Of a DNA stretch of 64,000 bases, positions 35,967 to 45,923 are shown in pieces. Source of the DNA: Spirosoma sp. KUDC1026 (GTDB lineage: Bacteria; Bacteroidota; Bacteroidia; Cytophagales; Spirosomataceae); the NCBI RefSeq assembly GCF_013375035.1, contig NZ_CP056032.1:1286001-1350000 (forward strand), read 5' to 3'. Position numbers and translations under genes: made by a program. Under the pieces are notes generated by a model. That model did no database searches. It was not told the DNA's origin and worked only from the letters and a program-made list of their open reading frames with translations. Position 1 is the first letter of the stretch, and each line of letters begins with the position of its first letter.

Positions 35967-38900
35967 ATGCGTATCATTAGTTCCTCATATTATTCGCTCC
36001 AATACCTGTTCCGGTTGCTTAGCCTGACTGCATGCCTGGCTCCGTTCGGAGCAATGGCTCAGTTTACGCGGCTCAGCGCCGAACAGACAGGGGTTCAGTT
36101 TACCAATAAGCTGGTTGAAACGGAGGAACAGAATGTACTGGCGTACGAATATTTCTACAACGGGGGTGGAGTCGCCGTTGGTGATCTGAACAACGACGGC
36201 AAACCCGATCTCTATTTCACGGGCAATATGACGCCCGACCGGCTGTACCTCAACGACGGCAACCTGCATTTCACGGACGTATCGTCGTCAGCGGGAATCG
36301 GTCGGGGGCCGGGCTGGAAAACGGGCGTTACGCTGGTCGACATTAACCGGGATGGCTGGCTTGATATTTACGTCTGCTACTCGGGCAATGGCGACGCAGC
36401 CGTTCACCGGAACCGACTTTACATCAACAATCACCTCAACAAGAAGGGCCAGCTAACCTTCAGCGAACAGGCGGCCCAGTATGGACTGGACTCACCGGCC
36501 CACAGTACCCAGGCGGTCTTTTTCGATTATGACAAAGACGGTGATCTGGATTGCTTTCTCCTCAACCATAACATCAAAGATTTTAAACGATTCGACGCGG
36601 CCCTCACGAAGGCGCTACGCGACGAATTTGCCGGCGATAAACTCTTCCGCAACGACAACAATACGTTTGTCGATGTGAGCGAAGCCGCCGGTATAAAAGG
36701 CAACCCCATTGGTTTTGGCCTGGGAGTGGCCGTGGCCGACATCAACCGCGATGGGTGGCCGGATCTCTACGTATCGAACGATTACATCGAGCAGGATTAT
36801 TTCTACCTGAACGACGGCAAAGGCCATTTCATCGACCAGCTCGACAAGGCCATTGGTCACCTGAGTTACTTCTCCATGGGTAACGAAGTGATTGATATGA
36901 ACAACGACGGCTGGCCCGATATTTTTACGCTCGACATGCTGCCCGAGGACAACCGGCGGCAGAAACTGCTCTACGGACCTGAGAACTACGAGACGTATCA
37001 GAATATGCTGCGGAATGGCTTCTCGCACCAGCTGATGCGGAACATGCTGCAGCTCAACAACGGCAATACGGGTCAGAAAACGGCGGGTATAAACATACCG
37101 ACCTTCAGCGAAATCGGGCAGCTGGCGGGTATTTCCAATACCGACTGGAGCTGGACGCCCCTCGTCGCCGATTTCGATAACGATGGCTGGAAAGACCTGT
37201 TCGTAACCAACGGTTACCTCCGCGACTATACCAACATGGACTTCATGAAGTATTACGCGGACGCCCGGCTCAAGGAATCGCAGGGCAACCCGACGGCCAT
37301 GATGGACATTCTGAAACAGATGCCTTCAACGGCCACCAAGAACTACATCTTCCGCAACTCCGGTAAGCTGACCTTCGACAATAAAGTCAAGGACTGGGGT
37401 TTCGATCAGGATATGCTGTCAAACGGGGCCGTAGCCGCTGATCTGGACGGCGATGGCGATCTGGAAATCATCACCAACAACATCAATGTACCGGCTTCCA
37501 TCTACCGGAACGATAACCCGCAGCAGCACTACCTGACGGTACAGTTGGGCGAAAATTCCAGTGTGTTGGCTACTAACGCCAAAGTCTGGGTGTACGCGGG
37601 TAGCATGCTCCAGTATCAGGAGTTCGTGCCATCGCGCGGGTTTCAGTCGGGAACCTATATGCCCCTGCATTTCGGCCTGGGCAAACAGACTGGCATCGAC
37701 AGTGTTCGCGTAGTCTGGTCTGATAATAAAACGCAGCTGCTCCGGAACGTAACGGTTGATCAGCAGTTGACGCTCCGGCCCAAAGACGCGAAAGAAACCT
37801 ACCGCTATGTAACGGCCACAGCCCCACTCTTTACGGAGATAGAAAAAGATACAGCACTGTACCGACACAAAGAGGATGTCTACAACGATTTCAAACGTCA
37901 GCCACTGATGCCGAACATGCTCTCCAACCAGGGACCGCACCTGGCGCAGGCCGACATCAATGGCGATGGATTTATCGATCTGTACATGCCCGGCGCCAAA
38001 GGACAATCGGGTTCGCTTCTTCTGGGACAGGCAAACGGGGGCTGGCAACCAACCGAACAGGCTGCTTTTACGGCCGACAAAATGAGCGAAGATACGGATG
38101 CGCTGTTCTTCGATGCCGACGGCGATGGCGACCAGGATCTGTACGTCGTGAGTGGCGGGTACGCGTATCTGCCCGACGATCTGCTCCTCCGGGATCGACT
38201 CTATCTGAACGACGGTAAAGGCAACTTCACCCGCTCGACCGAGGGACTGCCCGGCGACCGGGGCAGCGATGCCTGCGTCGTGGCACTCGACGTGGACAAA
38301 GACGGCGACAAAGATCTGTTCATTGGCGGACGCGTAATTCCCGGTCGTTATCCGGAGCCCGCCAGCAGCCGACTCCTGCTCAACGACGGTACGGGTAAGT
38401 TCATCGACAATACGGCCCAGTGGGCACCCTTCCTGAACAAAATCGGCATGGTAACCGACGCCGTAGCGATGGATATGGACAAAGATGGCTGGGAAGACCT
38501 TGTCCTCGTCGGCGAATGGATGCCTGTCACCTTACTCAAGAACGAGCAAGGTAAAGCATTCACTCATTCGCTCATTCACTCATTCGCCAAAGGATGGTGG
38601 AACCGCGTTGAAAAAGCGGACCTGGACGGCGATGGCGATGAGGACTTGGTGTTGGGCAATTTCGGTAAGAACTGTCAGATGAAGCCGTCCGACAAAGAAC
38701 CTGTACGGGTAACCTACGGCGACTTTGACCAGAACGAATCCGTCGACCCCTTTCTGACCTACTATATTCAAGGGAAAGAGTACCCCCTGGCTACCCGCGA
38801 CGAAGCCCTGAATCAGATGTATTCCCTCCGCCGGAAGTTTACCACGTATGGCGCCTACTCGGAAGCGAGTCTGGGGCAGATACTAACGCCGGAGCAGCTC

Positions 38901-39296
38901 AAACAGGCCGATACCCTGCAGGCTACGCAGTTTGCATCGGGCATTCTTGAGAACAAAGGGAACGGTAGTTTCGACTGGCACGAACTGCCCGTAGAGGCCC
39001 AGTTTGCGCCCGTTTATGCCATTGCGTTTCTTGACGTAGACAAGGATGGGAAGAAAGACCTGCTACTGGGGGGAAATCAGTTGAACACCCGCATCAAGAT
39101 CGGGAAAATGGACGCCAATTACGGCCAGGTTTTCCATAACGATGGCAATTGCCAGTTCAGCTACGTGCCGCAGGCCAAATCCGGATTCACGGTAAAGGGC
39201 GACGTACGCGACATTCTGGTACTTGGCGAAGGGACTAAACAACAGATTCTGTTCGGTCGGAACAACGGAACGATTCAACTTTACCGACGAAACTAA
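35967..39296 (+). CDS. Exported FG-GAP/VCBS-repeat protein with ASPIC/UnbV segment
   Basis: The 1109-residue protein has a signal peptide (ending PFGAMAQ) and at least twelve FG-GAP repeats in two sets, for example DLNNDGKPDLY, DINRDGWLDIY, DMNNDGWPDIF, DLDGDGDLEII, then DINGDGFIDLY, DADGDGDQDLY, DVDKDGDKDLF and DMDKDGWEDLV. Between the sets lies an ASPIC/UnbV-type segment (YLTVQLGENSSVLATNAKVWVY, ending QLTLRP), as in CRTAC1-like proteins. Such proteins are common behind SusC/SusD in Cytophagales; their function is not established, but a cell-surface adhesin or glycan binder is likely. The ATG lies two bases after a terminator T-run. Confidence 0.88.
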   Translation: MRIISSSYYSLQYLFRLLSLTACLAPFGAMAQFTRLSAEQTGVQFTNKLVETEEQNVLAYEYFYNGGGVAVGDLNNDGKPDLYFTGNMTPDRLYLNDGNLHFTDVSSSAGIGRGPGWKTGVTLVDINRDGWLDIYVCYSGNGDAAVHRNRLYINNHLNKKGQLTFSEQAAQYGLDSPAHSTQAVFFDYDKDGDLDCFLLNHNIKDFKRFDAALTKALRDEFAGDKLFRNDNNTFVDVSEAAGIKGNPIGFGLGVAVADINRDGWPDLYVSNDYIEQDYFYLNDGKGHFIDQLDKAIGHLSYFSMGNEVIDMNNDGWPDIFTLDMLPEDNRRQKLLYGPENYETYQNMLRNGFSHQLMRNMLQLNNGNTGQKTAGINIPTFSEIGQLAGISNTDWSWTPLVADFDNDGWKDLFVTNGYLRDYTNMDFMKYYADARLKESQGNPTAMMDILKQMPSTATKNYIFRNSGKLTFDNKVKDWGFDQDMLSNGAVAADLDGDGDLEIITNNINVPASIYRNDNPQQHYLTVQLGENSSVLATNAKVWVYAGSMLQYQEFVPSRGFQSGTYMPLHFGLGKQTGIDSVRVVWSDNKTQLLRNVTVDQQLTLRPKDAKETYRYVTATAPLFTEIEKDTALYRHKEDVYNDFKRQPLMPNMLSNQGPHLAQADINGDGFIDLYMPGAKGQSGSLLLGQANGGWQPTEQAAFTADKMSEDTDALFFDADGDGDQDLYVVSGGYAYLPDDLLLRDRLYLNDGKGNFTRSTEGLPGDRGSDACVVALDVDKDGDKDLFIGGRVIPGRYPEPASSRLLLNDGTGKFIDNTAQWAPFLNKIGMVTDAVAMDMDKDGWEDLVLVGEWMPVTLLKNEQGKAFTHSLIHSFAKGWWNRVEKADLDGDGDEDLVLGNFGKNCQMKPSDKEPVRVTYGDFDQNESVDPFLTYYIQGKEYPLATRDEALNQMYSLRRKFTTYGAYSEASLGQILTPEQLKQADTLQATQFASGILENKGNGSFDWHELPVEAQFAPVYAIAFLDVDKDGKKDLLLGGNQLNTRIKIGKMDANYGQVFHNDGNCQFSYVPQAKSGFTVKGDVRDILVLGEGTKQQILFGRNNGTIQLYRRN

Positions 39297-39303
39297 ACAT
39301 ACG

Positions 39304-40671
39304 ATGAAACGGTTTGGGCTGCTTTTTCTGCTATACTGTCTGACGCTCCGGGGGCTCATCGCCCAGCCGGAGGGGGCGTCGGCAACGCTGGCCTATACTA
39401 AAGCGCTGAAGCAACTGACCGATGTCATGGTAACGGACGTAACAGGCCCCTGTGGTGCCGCCCGCTATTACGCCTACGCCAACCTGGCAGCCTACGAGCT
39501 GATGTACCGCCAGCAAAAACCGGCGGGCTACGTACCGCTGGCAGGTTTGTTGCGCGATTACTCACTGCCCGCACCGAAGAGCACCGATCCCAAAATCGAC
39601 GTTGAGTTCGGAACGCAGTATATCCTGCTGCGAATGGGCGAGGAGTTACTACCATCGGGCTACATTCTCGAAGAACACCGCAATCAACTGATCAGCGACA
39701 GCCGCGACAAACGTCACCTCAGTCCGGCCCTGCTTGATCAGACCCGCGCTTACGCCGATAGCCTGGTGAAAACGCTGGTTCGGTACGCGGCCAAAGATGG
39801 CTACGTAAAAACCAGCGGCTATGTGCGCTATACCCCCTCCGACAAGCCGGGTTCGTGGCAGCCAACGCCACCCGCTTATTCGGAAGCCTACGAGCCTTAT
39901 TGGGCCGTGGTACGGCCATTTCTGCTCGACAGCGCTGCGCAGTTCCAGCCCGCTCGCCCCGTAGCCTACAGCGAAGAAAAAGACTCTGATTTTTATCGCC
40001 TGGCCAACGAAGTGTACGACACTAGCCGGACCCTGACCGCCGACCAGCGGCACATTGCCAACTTCTGGGACTGTAACCCTTTCTTCCTGAACCAGAAAGG
40101 CCACGTTAGTTTCGGGACTAAAAAAATCTCACCCAGTGGTCACTGGATGGGCATTACCAGTCTGGTCAGCGTCCAGCAAAACCTGTCGCTGGCCGAAACC
40201 GTTCGCTGGCATGCGCTGGTAGGACTGGCAATGGCTGATGCGTTCATCTCCTGCTGGAACGAAAAATACAATAGCGACCGGATTCGGCCGGAAACGTACA
40301 TCAATCAGCACATTGACCGAACCTGGCGGCCCATGCTGCAAACCCCGCCTTTCCCGGAGTACACCAGCGGTCACAGCGTTATGTCGCAGGCGGTCGCCAC
40401 CGTATTAACGGCACTGGCAGGAGAGCCGATTGGCTATACCGACACAATCGAAGTGGAATTTGGCGTCCCGGCCCGGACGTATCGATCCTTTACCCATGCC
40501 GCCCGCGAGGCTGCTATTTCCCGGCTGTACGGCGGGATTCACTTTCGCGACTCGATTGACCAGGGCGTCTGGCAGGGAGAACAGGTAGGCCAGTTTGTGC
40601 TGAAAAAGCTGGGTCTGTCGGCGAAAACTACGCCAGCCGGAAAGAAAAGTAAGCGATTGGGCGAACGATGA
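39304..40671 (+). CDS. Vanadium-dependent haloperoxidase-like PAP2-superfamily protein
   Basis: The ATG at 39304, seven bases after the previous stop, gives 455 residues with a signal peptide (MKRFGLLFLLYCLTLRGLIA). The vanadate/phosphate-pocket motifs are all present: KYNSDRIRP (KX6RP), YTSGHSVMSQ (PSGH-type) and SRLYGGIHFRD (SRX5H). The spacing from the active-site His to the following Asp is two residues rather than the canonical three. It may be a haloperoxidase or an acid phosphatase; the two cannot be told apart here. It is tightly linked to the FG-GAP gene, a pairing seen in Bacteroidota. Confidence 0.85.
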   Translation: MKRFGLLFLLYCLTLRGLIAQPEGASATLAYTKALKQLTDVMVTDVTGPCGAARYYAYANLAAYELMYRQQKPAGYVPLAGLLRDYSLPAPKSTDPKIDVEFGTQYILLRMGEELLPSGYILEEHRNQLISDSRDKRHLSPALLDQTRAYADSLVKTLVRYAAKDGYVKTSGYVRYTPSDKPGSWQPTPPAYSEAYEPYWAVVRPFLLDSAAQFQPARPVAYSEEKDSDFYRLANEVYDTSRTLTADQRHIANFWDCNPFFLNQKGHVSFGTKKISPSGHWMGITSLVSVQQNLSLAETVRWHALVGLAMADAFISCWNEKYNSDRIRPETYINQHIDRTWRPMLQTPPFPEYTSGHSVMSQAVATVLTALAGEPIGYTDTIEVEFGVPARTYRSFTHAAREAAISRLYGGIHFRDSIDQGVWQGEQVGQFVLKKLGLSAKTTPAGKKSKRLGER

Positions 40672-40851
40672 GTAGTAAGTCGCTCATTCATGGTCTTTTA
40701 AGAGAAATACTTAACCTAAAAGCAGATCGCAGAGCAAGAATTGCGATTCTACGCATAAAAAAAGTGAGTTGTTATCAGATACCTAGCCCTTTTCACTATA
40801 CCCCATGCATGGATCATACCGATCTGACTGGCGGGGAGTAAACCAATTGTC

Positions 40852-42063
40852 ATGCAGGATAATGTTGTCATCTCCGTCATCGATACGAAGAAGAACAAAC
40901 TTAAACGGAATATTATTGCCGAACTCTACCGAGCTGAATCACGGACAATTGCTCAACTGGCGAATACGTTGCACAGCAGCGTACCATCCATCACGGCCCT
41001 GATCGAAGAGCTGAACGTATCGAAATGGGTTCGGGGCATCGGTACGGGAACGGCCCAGTTTGGCCGTAAGCCCTCTCTGTTTGCCCTTAACCCCAACTGC
41101 TACGTTACCATCGTCGTCGATGTCAATGTGCACGACACAAAATTGATGGTATTCAACCTGAAAAATCAGGTTGTGCACCGGATGGATCTGAACTTGCGGT
41201 TGGGCGAGTCTCTACAGCTAATTGATAACCTGCGTGAACCGCTGGAACAACTGGCAGATTATGTCCGGCAGGAAGATCGGGTGGTCGTTGGGATTGGAGC
41301 AACCATGCCGGGGCTGGTCAACCCCATGCTCAGCCTGAACCACACGTACCCCGAGTTGAGTTTGCCCGGTCAGTCGCTGAGTCTGCTCATCGCGTCGCTG
41401 TTTGACGCACCGATCTATTTCATCAACGATACGAAAGCGACCATCCTAGGCGAGCACCATTTCGGACTGGCGCAGGGTAAGAAGCACGTACTATCGATCA
41501 ATATCGACTGGGGGATCGGACTGGGTGTTATTATCAATGGCGAGATTCTGCAGGGGATGGCGGGGTTTGCCGGTGAGTTGGGCCACATCCAGATGAAAAC
41601 CGACGGAGAGCTGTGTTTCTGCGGCAAAGTAGGCTGTCTGGAAACGCTGGCATCCGCATCGGCGCTGATTCGGCGGGCAAAAGCCGGACTCACGCAGGGG
41701 CGGGTGTCGCTGCTGGCCGAAGAAGGGCCTGAGAACGTAACGATTGAAATGATCATTGCCAAAGCCAACGTTGGCGATGCGTTCTGCATCGACCTGCTGA
41801 GCGACGTCGGCAACGAGTTAGGGCGTGGACTGGCAACGGCTGTGCACCTGTTCAACCCGGAACTGATCATTGTTAACGGTGTCCTGGCGCGGGCGGCCAA
41901 AGCCATTACGCGCCCCATCGAGCAGGCACTGGATAAATACTGTCTGCTCAACTACCGTGATAACCTGACCATTGAACTGTCGGAACTAGGCGAAATGGCG
42001 AAACTCTACGGCACCCAGGCCTATGTCCTGCAAAACCTGCTTGAATACGAACAAATCCCCTAA
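40852..42063 (+). CDS. ROK-family transcriptional regulator
   Basis: The 403-residue protein has an N-terminal winged helix-turn-helix (about 20-70: AQLANTLHSSVPSITALIEEL) and a ROK sugar-kinase-like body with LSINIDWGIGLGVIINGEI, GFAGELGHIQ and the zinc motif CFCGKVGCLE. It resembles NagC/Mlc-type repressors, which respond to a sugar or sugar phosphate. It sits just ahead of the GH92 gene by 12 bases, so it probably controls the mannosidase/fucosidase genes that follow. The locus has no hybrid two-component regulator or sigma/FecR pair in view, making this the best candidate for its control. Confidence 0.9.
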   Translation: MQDNVVISVIDTKKNKLKRNIIAELYRAESRTIAQLANTLHSSVPSITALIEELNVSKWVRGIGTGTAQFGRKPSLFALNPNCYVTIVVDVNVHDTKLMVFNLKNQVVHRMDLNLRLGESLQLIDNLREPLEQLADYVRQEDRVVVGIGATMPGLVNPMLSLNHTYPELSLPGQSLSLLIASLFDAPIYFINDTKATILGEHHFGLAQGKKHVLSINIDWGIGLGVIINGEILQGMAGFAGELGHIQMKTDGELCFCGKVGCLETLASASALIRRAKAGLTQGRVSLLAEEGPENVTIEMIIAKANVGDAFCIDLLSDVGNELGRGLATAVHLFNPELIIVNGVLARAAKAITRPIEQALDKYCLLNYRDNLTIELSELGEMAKLYGTQAYVLQNLLEYEQIP

Positions 42064-42075
42064 TTTATCTAACAA

Positions 42076-44379
42076 GTGAAGATTTCATTTCTCAACGCTA
42101 TGACACTGGCCGCGGGCCTGCTGGCTTCCGTGTCTCAAACGAGTGCCCAGCAAGTTGACCGAATAGATGATCCGGTCGAATGGGTGAACCCGCTAATGGG
42201 TAGCGATTCGAAACCCAGTCTGTCGAACGGCAATACGTATCCAGCCATCACTATGCCCTGGGGCATGAACACCTGGATGCCACAAACCGGTAAGATGGGC
42301 AGCGGCTGGGCCTACACTTACGCTGCGGATAAAATTCGCGGATTTAAACAGACGCACCAGCCCTCACCCTGGATGAATGACTATGGTCAGTTCTCCATCA
42401 TGCCTACTACGGGTAAGCTGAAACCCAGAGAAGACGACCGGGCCAGCTGGTTCTCGCACAAAGCTGAAGTTGCCAAGCCCTATTACTACAGCGTTTACCT
42501 GGCCGATCACGACGTAACGACCGAGATTGCGCCTACCGAACGGGCTGCCCGGTTCCGGTTTACGTTTCCCCAAACGGACAGCGCGTTCGTCATCATCGAT
42601 GCGTTCGACAAAGGCTCGTTTGTTAAGATCATTCCCGGTCAGAACAAAATCGTTGGCTACACGACTCGCAACAGCGGTGGCGTACCACAAAACTTCAAGA
42701 ACTACTTTGTTATCCAGTTCGACCGACCTTTCGCCCGGACGGCTGTCTGGAGCGATTCGCTGATTGCGAGCCAGCAGATGGAGCTGACTAATAATCACGC
42801 CGGAGCCATCGTCGGCTTTAAAACCCGTAAGGGCGAGCAGGTACAGGCGCGGGTGGCTTCGTCGTTCATCAGTCTCGAACAGGCCGAACGCAACCTGGGC
42901 GAGATCGGTAACGATAATTTCGAAACGGTTAAAGAAAAGGCCAAGCAGGCTTGGAACACCGAACTGAAACGGGTAGCCGTTGAAGGTGGCTCGGTGGAGC
43001 AGATGCAGACGTTCTACTCCTGCCTGTATCGTTCGTTACAGTTCCCCCGCAAGTTTTACGAGATGGACGCCAGCAACAAGGTTGTCCACTACAGTCCGTT
43101 TAACGGGCAGACGTTGCCGGGATATATGTTCACGGATACGGGTTTCTGGGATACGTTCCGGGCACTGTTCCCGTTTCTGAACATGATGTACCCGACGTTG
43201 AACAGCCACATTCAGGAAGGTTTGGTCAATACGTACAAAGAAAGCGGCTGGCTGCCCGAGTGGGCAAGCCCCGGTCACCGGCCCGTCATGATTGGATCGA
43301 ACTCGGCGTCGATCGTGGCGGATGCCTACCTGAAAGGCGCTCGTGGCTACGATATCAACACCCTGTACGAAGCCGTGTTGAAAAACTCGGAAAATGCCGG
43401 CCCTATGTCGACGCTGGGTCGGGCTGGAGTAGACTACTATAACAAACTGGGCTACGTTCCGTACGACGTAAAAATCAACGAGAACGCGGCCCGAACGCTG
43501 GAGTACGCCTACGACGACTTCACGATCTACCAACTCGCCAAAGCCCTGAAACGCCCTCAGGCGGAGATTGACCGCTTTGCCAAACGCAGCCAGAACTACC
43601 GCAACCTGTTCGATCCTGAACACAAACTGATGCGCGGCAAAAACAAGGATGGTCAGTTCCAGAAACCATTCAATCCGTTCAAGTGGGGGGACGCGTTTAC
43701 AGAAGGCAACAGCTGGCACTACACCTGGTCGGTTTTCCACGATGTGGAGGGCCTTATTGGCCTGATGGGCGGCCGGAAATCGTTCGTCGGTATGCTGGAT
43801 TCGGTGTTTGTCGTACCGCCGATCTTTGACGATTCGTACTATGGCTCGGTCATTCACGAAATCCGCGAGATGCAGATCATGAACATGGGCAACTACGCCC
43901 ACGGCAACCAGCCGATTCAGCACATGACCTACCTGTACAACTTTGCGGGCGAGCCCTGGAAAACGCAGTACTGGGTCCGCGACGTGATGAACCGGCTTTA
44001 CAAACCCACGCCAGATGGCTACTGTGGGGATGAGGATAACGGACAGACCTCGGTTTGGTATGTGTTCTCGGCGCTCGGTTTCTACCCCGTTTGTCCGGCA
44101 ACGGATCAGTATGTAATCGGGACACCCCTGTTCAAAAAAGCTACGCTGAGCCTGGAAAACGGCAAAAAGCTGGTGATCAACGCTCCGGACAACAGCGATC
44201 AGAACCGCTACGTTGGTAAACTGAAGCTGAACGGGAAGAACTACGAAAAAAACTGGCTGAGCCACGCTGAGCTGCTGCAGGGTGGCAAGCTGGAGTTCAA
44301 AATGGTTGACGAACCAAACAAAGAACGGGGTACGCAACCCGCCGATTTCCCCTATTCGTTCTCGACAGAAAAGCGGTAA
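42076..44379 (+). CDS. GH92 alpha-mannosidase
   Basis: The 767-residue protein starts with GTG at 42076, which gives a signal peptide ending TSAQQ; an in-frame ATG at 42100 is the alternative. GH92 signatures are VNPLMGSDSKPSLSNGNTYP, FTDTGFWDTFRALFPFLNMM, FTEGNSWHYTWSVFHDVEGL, YAHGNQPIQHMTYLYN and GDEDNGQTSVWYVFSALGFY near the C-terminus. GH92 enzymes are Ca-dependent inverting exo-alpha-mannosidases acting on N-glycans or yeast mannan. Linkage specificity cannot be assigned. It is followed by a terminator hairpin and a fucosidase gene. Confidence 0.93.
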   Translation: MKISFLNAMTLAAGLLASVSQTSAQQVDRIDDPVEWVNPLMGSDSKPSLSNGNTYPAITMPWGMNTWMPQTGKMGSGWAYTYAADKIRGFKQTHQPSPWMNDYGQFSIMPTTGKLKPREDDRASWFSHKAEVAKPYYYSVYLADHDVTTEIAPTERAARFRFTFPQTDSAFVIIDAFDKGSFVKIIPGQNKIVGYTTRNSGGVPQNFKNYFVIQFDRPFARTAVWSDSLIASQQMELTNNHAGAIVGFKTRKGEQVQARVASSFISLEQAERNLGEIGNDNFETVKEKAKQAWNTELKRVAVEGGSVEQMQTFYSCLYRSLQFPRKFYEMDASNKVVHYSPFNGQTLPGYMFTDTGFWDTFRALFPFLNMMYPTLNSHIQEGLVNTYKESGWLPEWASPGHRPVMIGSNSASIVADAYLKGARGYDINTLYEAVLKNSENAGPMSTLGRAGVDYYNKLGYVPYDVKINENAARTLEYAYDDFTIYQLAKALKRPQAEIDRFAKRSQNYRNLFDPEHKLMRGKNKDGQFQKPFNPFKWGDAFTEGNSWHYTWSVFHDVEGLIGLMGGRKSFVGMLDSVFVVPPIFDDSYYGSVIHEIREMQIMNMGNYAHGNQPIQHMTYLYNFAGEPWKTQYWVRDVMNRLYKPTPDGYCGDEDNGQTSVWYVFSALGFYPVCPATDQYVIGTPLFKKATLSLENGKKLVINAPDNSDQNRYVGKLKLNGKNYEKNWLSHAELLQGGKLEFKMVDEPNKERGTQPADFPYSFSTEKR

Positions 44380-44397
44380 CTGCCTGCTAGTATAATC

Positions 44398-44453
44398 TCG
44401 CCGTTGGCAGTGCCGCGCGTTCCTGATCGGAAGCCTGGCGCTGCCAACGGCGA
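44398..44453 (+). terminator. Terminator-like hairpin after the first GH92 gene
   Basis: A 13-bp stem (TCGCCGTTGGCAG at 44398-44410 with 44441-44453) extends inward by four more pairs including one T-G wobble, and is followed by TTGTTTT. It lies between the GH92 stop and the fucosidase ATG at 44491. Confidence 0.75.
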
Positions 44454-44490
44454 TTGTTTTAACGACGCATTTCTTTATTCAATAAGTTCT

Positions 44491-45921
44491 ATGAATCGTA
44501 CCTACCTAACGCTCGTTGCGGCCCTGACGCTGGCCTTACCCAGCTTCGGTCAACAACACTCGGAACAAAACCACAGCAAATACGTCTGGCCGAAAGATGC
44601 CCCGGTGAAGGAGAAACTCGATCAGTGGCAGGATAAAAAATTCGGTCTGCTTATGCATTGGGGCACCTATAGCCAGTGGGGGATCGTCGAATCCTGGTCG
44701 CTCTGTCCCGAAGATGAGGGCTGGTGCGAACGTCGGGGACCGTACTCGGCCAACTATTACGATTACAAACGGGCCTACGAGAATATCCGCACCGAGTTTA
44801 ATCCCGTCAAATTCAATCCCGAACGCTGGGCCGAAGCCGCGAAAAAGGGCGGAATGAAATACATGGTCTTCACGACCAAGCACCACGACGGCTTCTGCAT
44901 GTTCGACACGAAGCTGACGGATTACAAAATTACCGACCCAAAAACAGCCTTCGCCAAGAACCCACGCAGCAACATCACGAAAGAAGTGCTGGACGCGTTC
45001 CGAAAGCAGGATTTCATGGTTGGTACGTACTTCTCGAAACCCGACTGGCACATCGACAGCTATTGGAAACCGTACTGGCCCGCCAAAGATCGGAACGTGA
45101 ACTACGACCCGAAAAAATACCCCGACGAGTGGAAGAAGTTTGCCGACTTCACCAACGGGCAGATTCAGGAGCTAATGACCGACTATGGCAAGGTGGACAT
45201 TCTGTGGCTCGACGGCGGCTGGGTCCGGCCGTTCAACACCATCGACTCGACCATCAGCTGGCAGCGGTCGATCCCGTACAACCAGGATATCGATATGGCC
45301 CGGATTGCGCGTGAAGCCCGGCAGAAGCAACCCGGTTTGCTGGTGGTGGACCGGACGGTAACGGGCGAGTACGAAAACTACGTAACGCCCGAGCACCAGA
45401 TTCCGGATCACTACATGCCCATCCCCTGGGAAACCTGCATGACGATGGGCGACAGCTGGTCGTACATTCCGAAAGAGAACTTTAAATCGTCGCGTAAGCT
45501 GGTACAGATTCTGGTCGACATTGTGGCCAAAAACGGCAACCTGCTGCTGAATGTAGCCCCCAGCCCCGAAGGCGACTGGCACGACGAAGCCTACAGTCGT
45601 CTGGCTGAAATCGGCAAATGGCTCGACGTGAACGGCGAGTCGATTTACGGCACGAAACCGCTGGCACCCTACCGCCAGGACAAGTGGGCGTTCACCAAAA
45701 AAGGAGACGTTACCTACGTATCGTACCTGCCTGCCGAAGGCGAGAATCAATTACCTGCCAACGTAACAGTACCAATAGCGCCCGGTAAAACGCTGACGCT
45801 GCTGGGCACCAAACCCAGCCTGAAATGGAAGAAAGCGGGCAACGGCGCTACGGTGGCCATTCCCGAAGCCGTGCGGAAACAGCTCACCAACCAGCCCGTC
45901 TGGGTCTTTAAACTGAGCTAG
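44491..45921 (+). CDS. GH29 alpha-L-fucosidase
   Basis: Start 44491 gives 476 residues with a signal peptide (MNRTYLTLVAALTLALPSFG); an upstream ATG at 44404 lies in the terminator. GH29 motifs are LLMHWGTYSQWGI, TKHHDGFCMFDT and VDILWLDGGW, whose Asp (about residue 241) is the expected nucleophile. NGNLLLNVAPSPEGDW is the usual late motif, followed by a small C-terminal beta domain. It removes alpha-linked L-fucose by a retaining mechanism. Core or antennal fucose of N-glycans is the likely target given the neighbouring mannosidases. Confidence 0.94.
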   Translation: MNRTYLTLVAALTLALPSFGQQHSEQNHSKYVWPKDAPVKEKLDQWQDKKFGLLMHWGTYSQWGIVESWSLCPEDEGWCERRGPYSANYYDYKRAYENIRTEFNPVKFNPERWAEAAKKGGMKYMVFTTKHHDGFCMFDTKLTDYKITDPKTAFAKNPRSNITKEVLDAFRKQDFMVGTYFSKPDWHIDSYWKPYWPAKDRNVNYDPKKYPDEWKKFADFTNGQIQELMTDYGKVDILWLDGGWVRPFNTIDSTISWQRSIPYNQDIDMARIAREARQKQPGLLVVDRTVTGEYENYVTPEHQIPDHYMPIPWETCMTMGDSWSYIPKENFKSSRKLVQILVDIVAKNGNLLLNVAPSPEGDWHDEAYSRLAEIGKWLDVNGESIYGTKPLAPYRQDKWAFTKKGDVTYVSYLPAEGENQLPANVTVPIAPGKTLTLLGTKPSLKWKKAGNGATVAIPEAVRKQLTNQPVWVFKLS

Positions 45922-45923
45922 TC

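Noticed and set aside
43036-44337. Long minus-strand ORF of 433 codons opposite the first GH92 gene
   Set aside because: It is an antisense shadow of a clear GH92 gene, with no domain signal and codon pattern set by the opposite frame.
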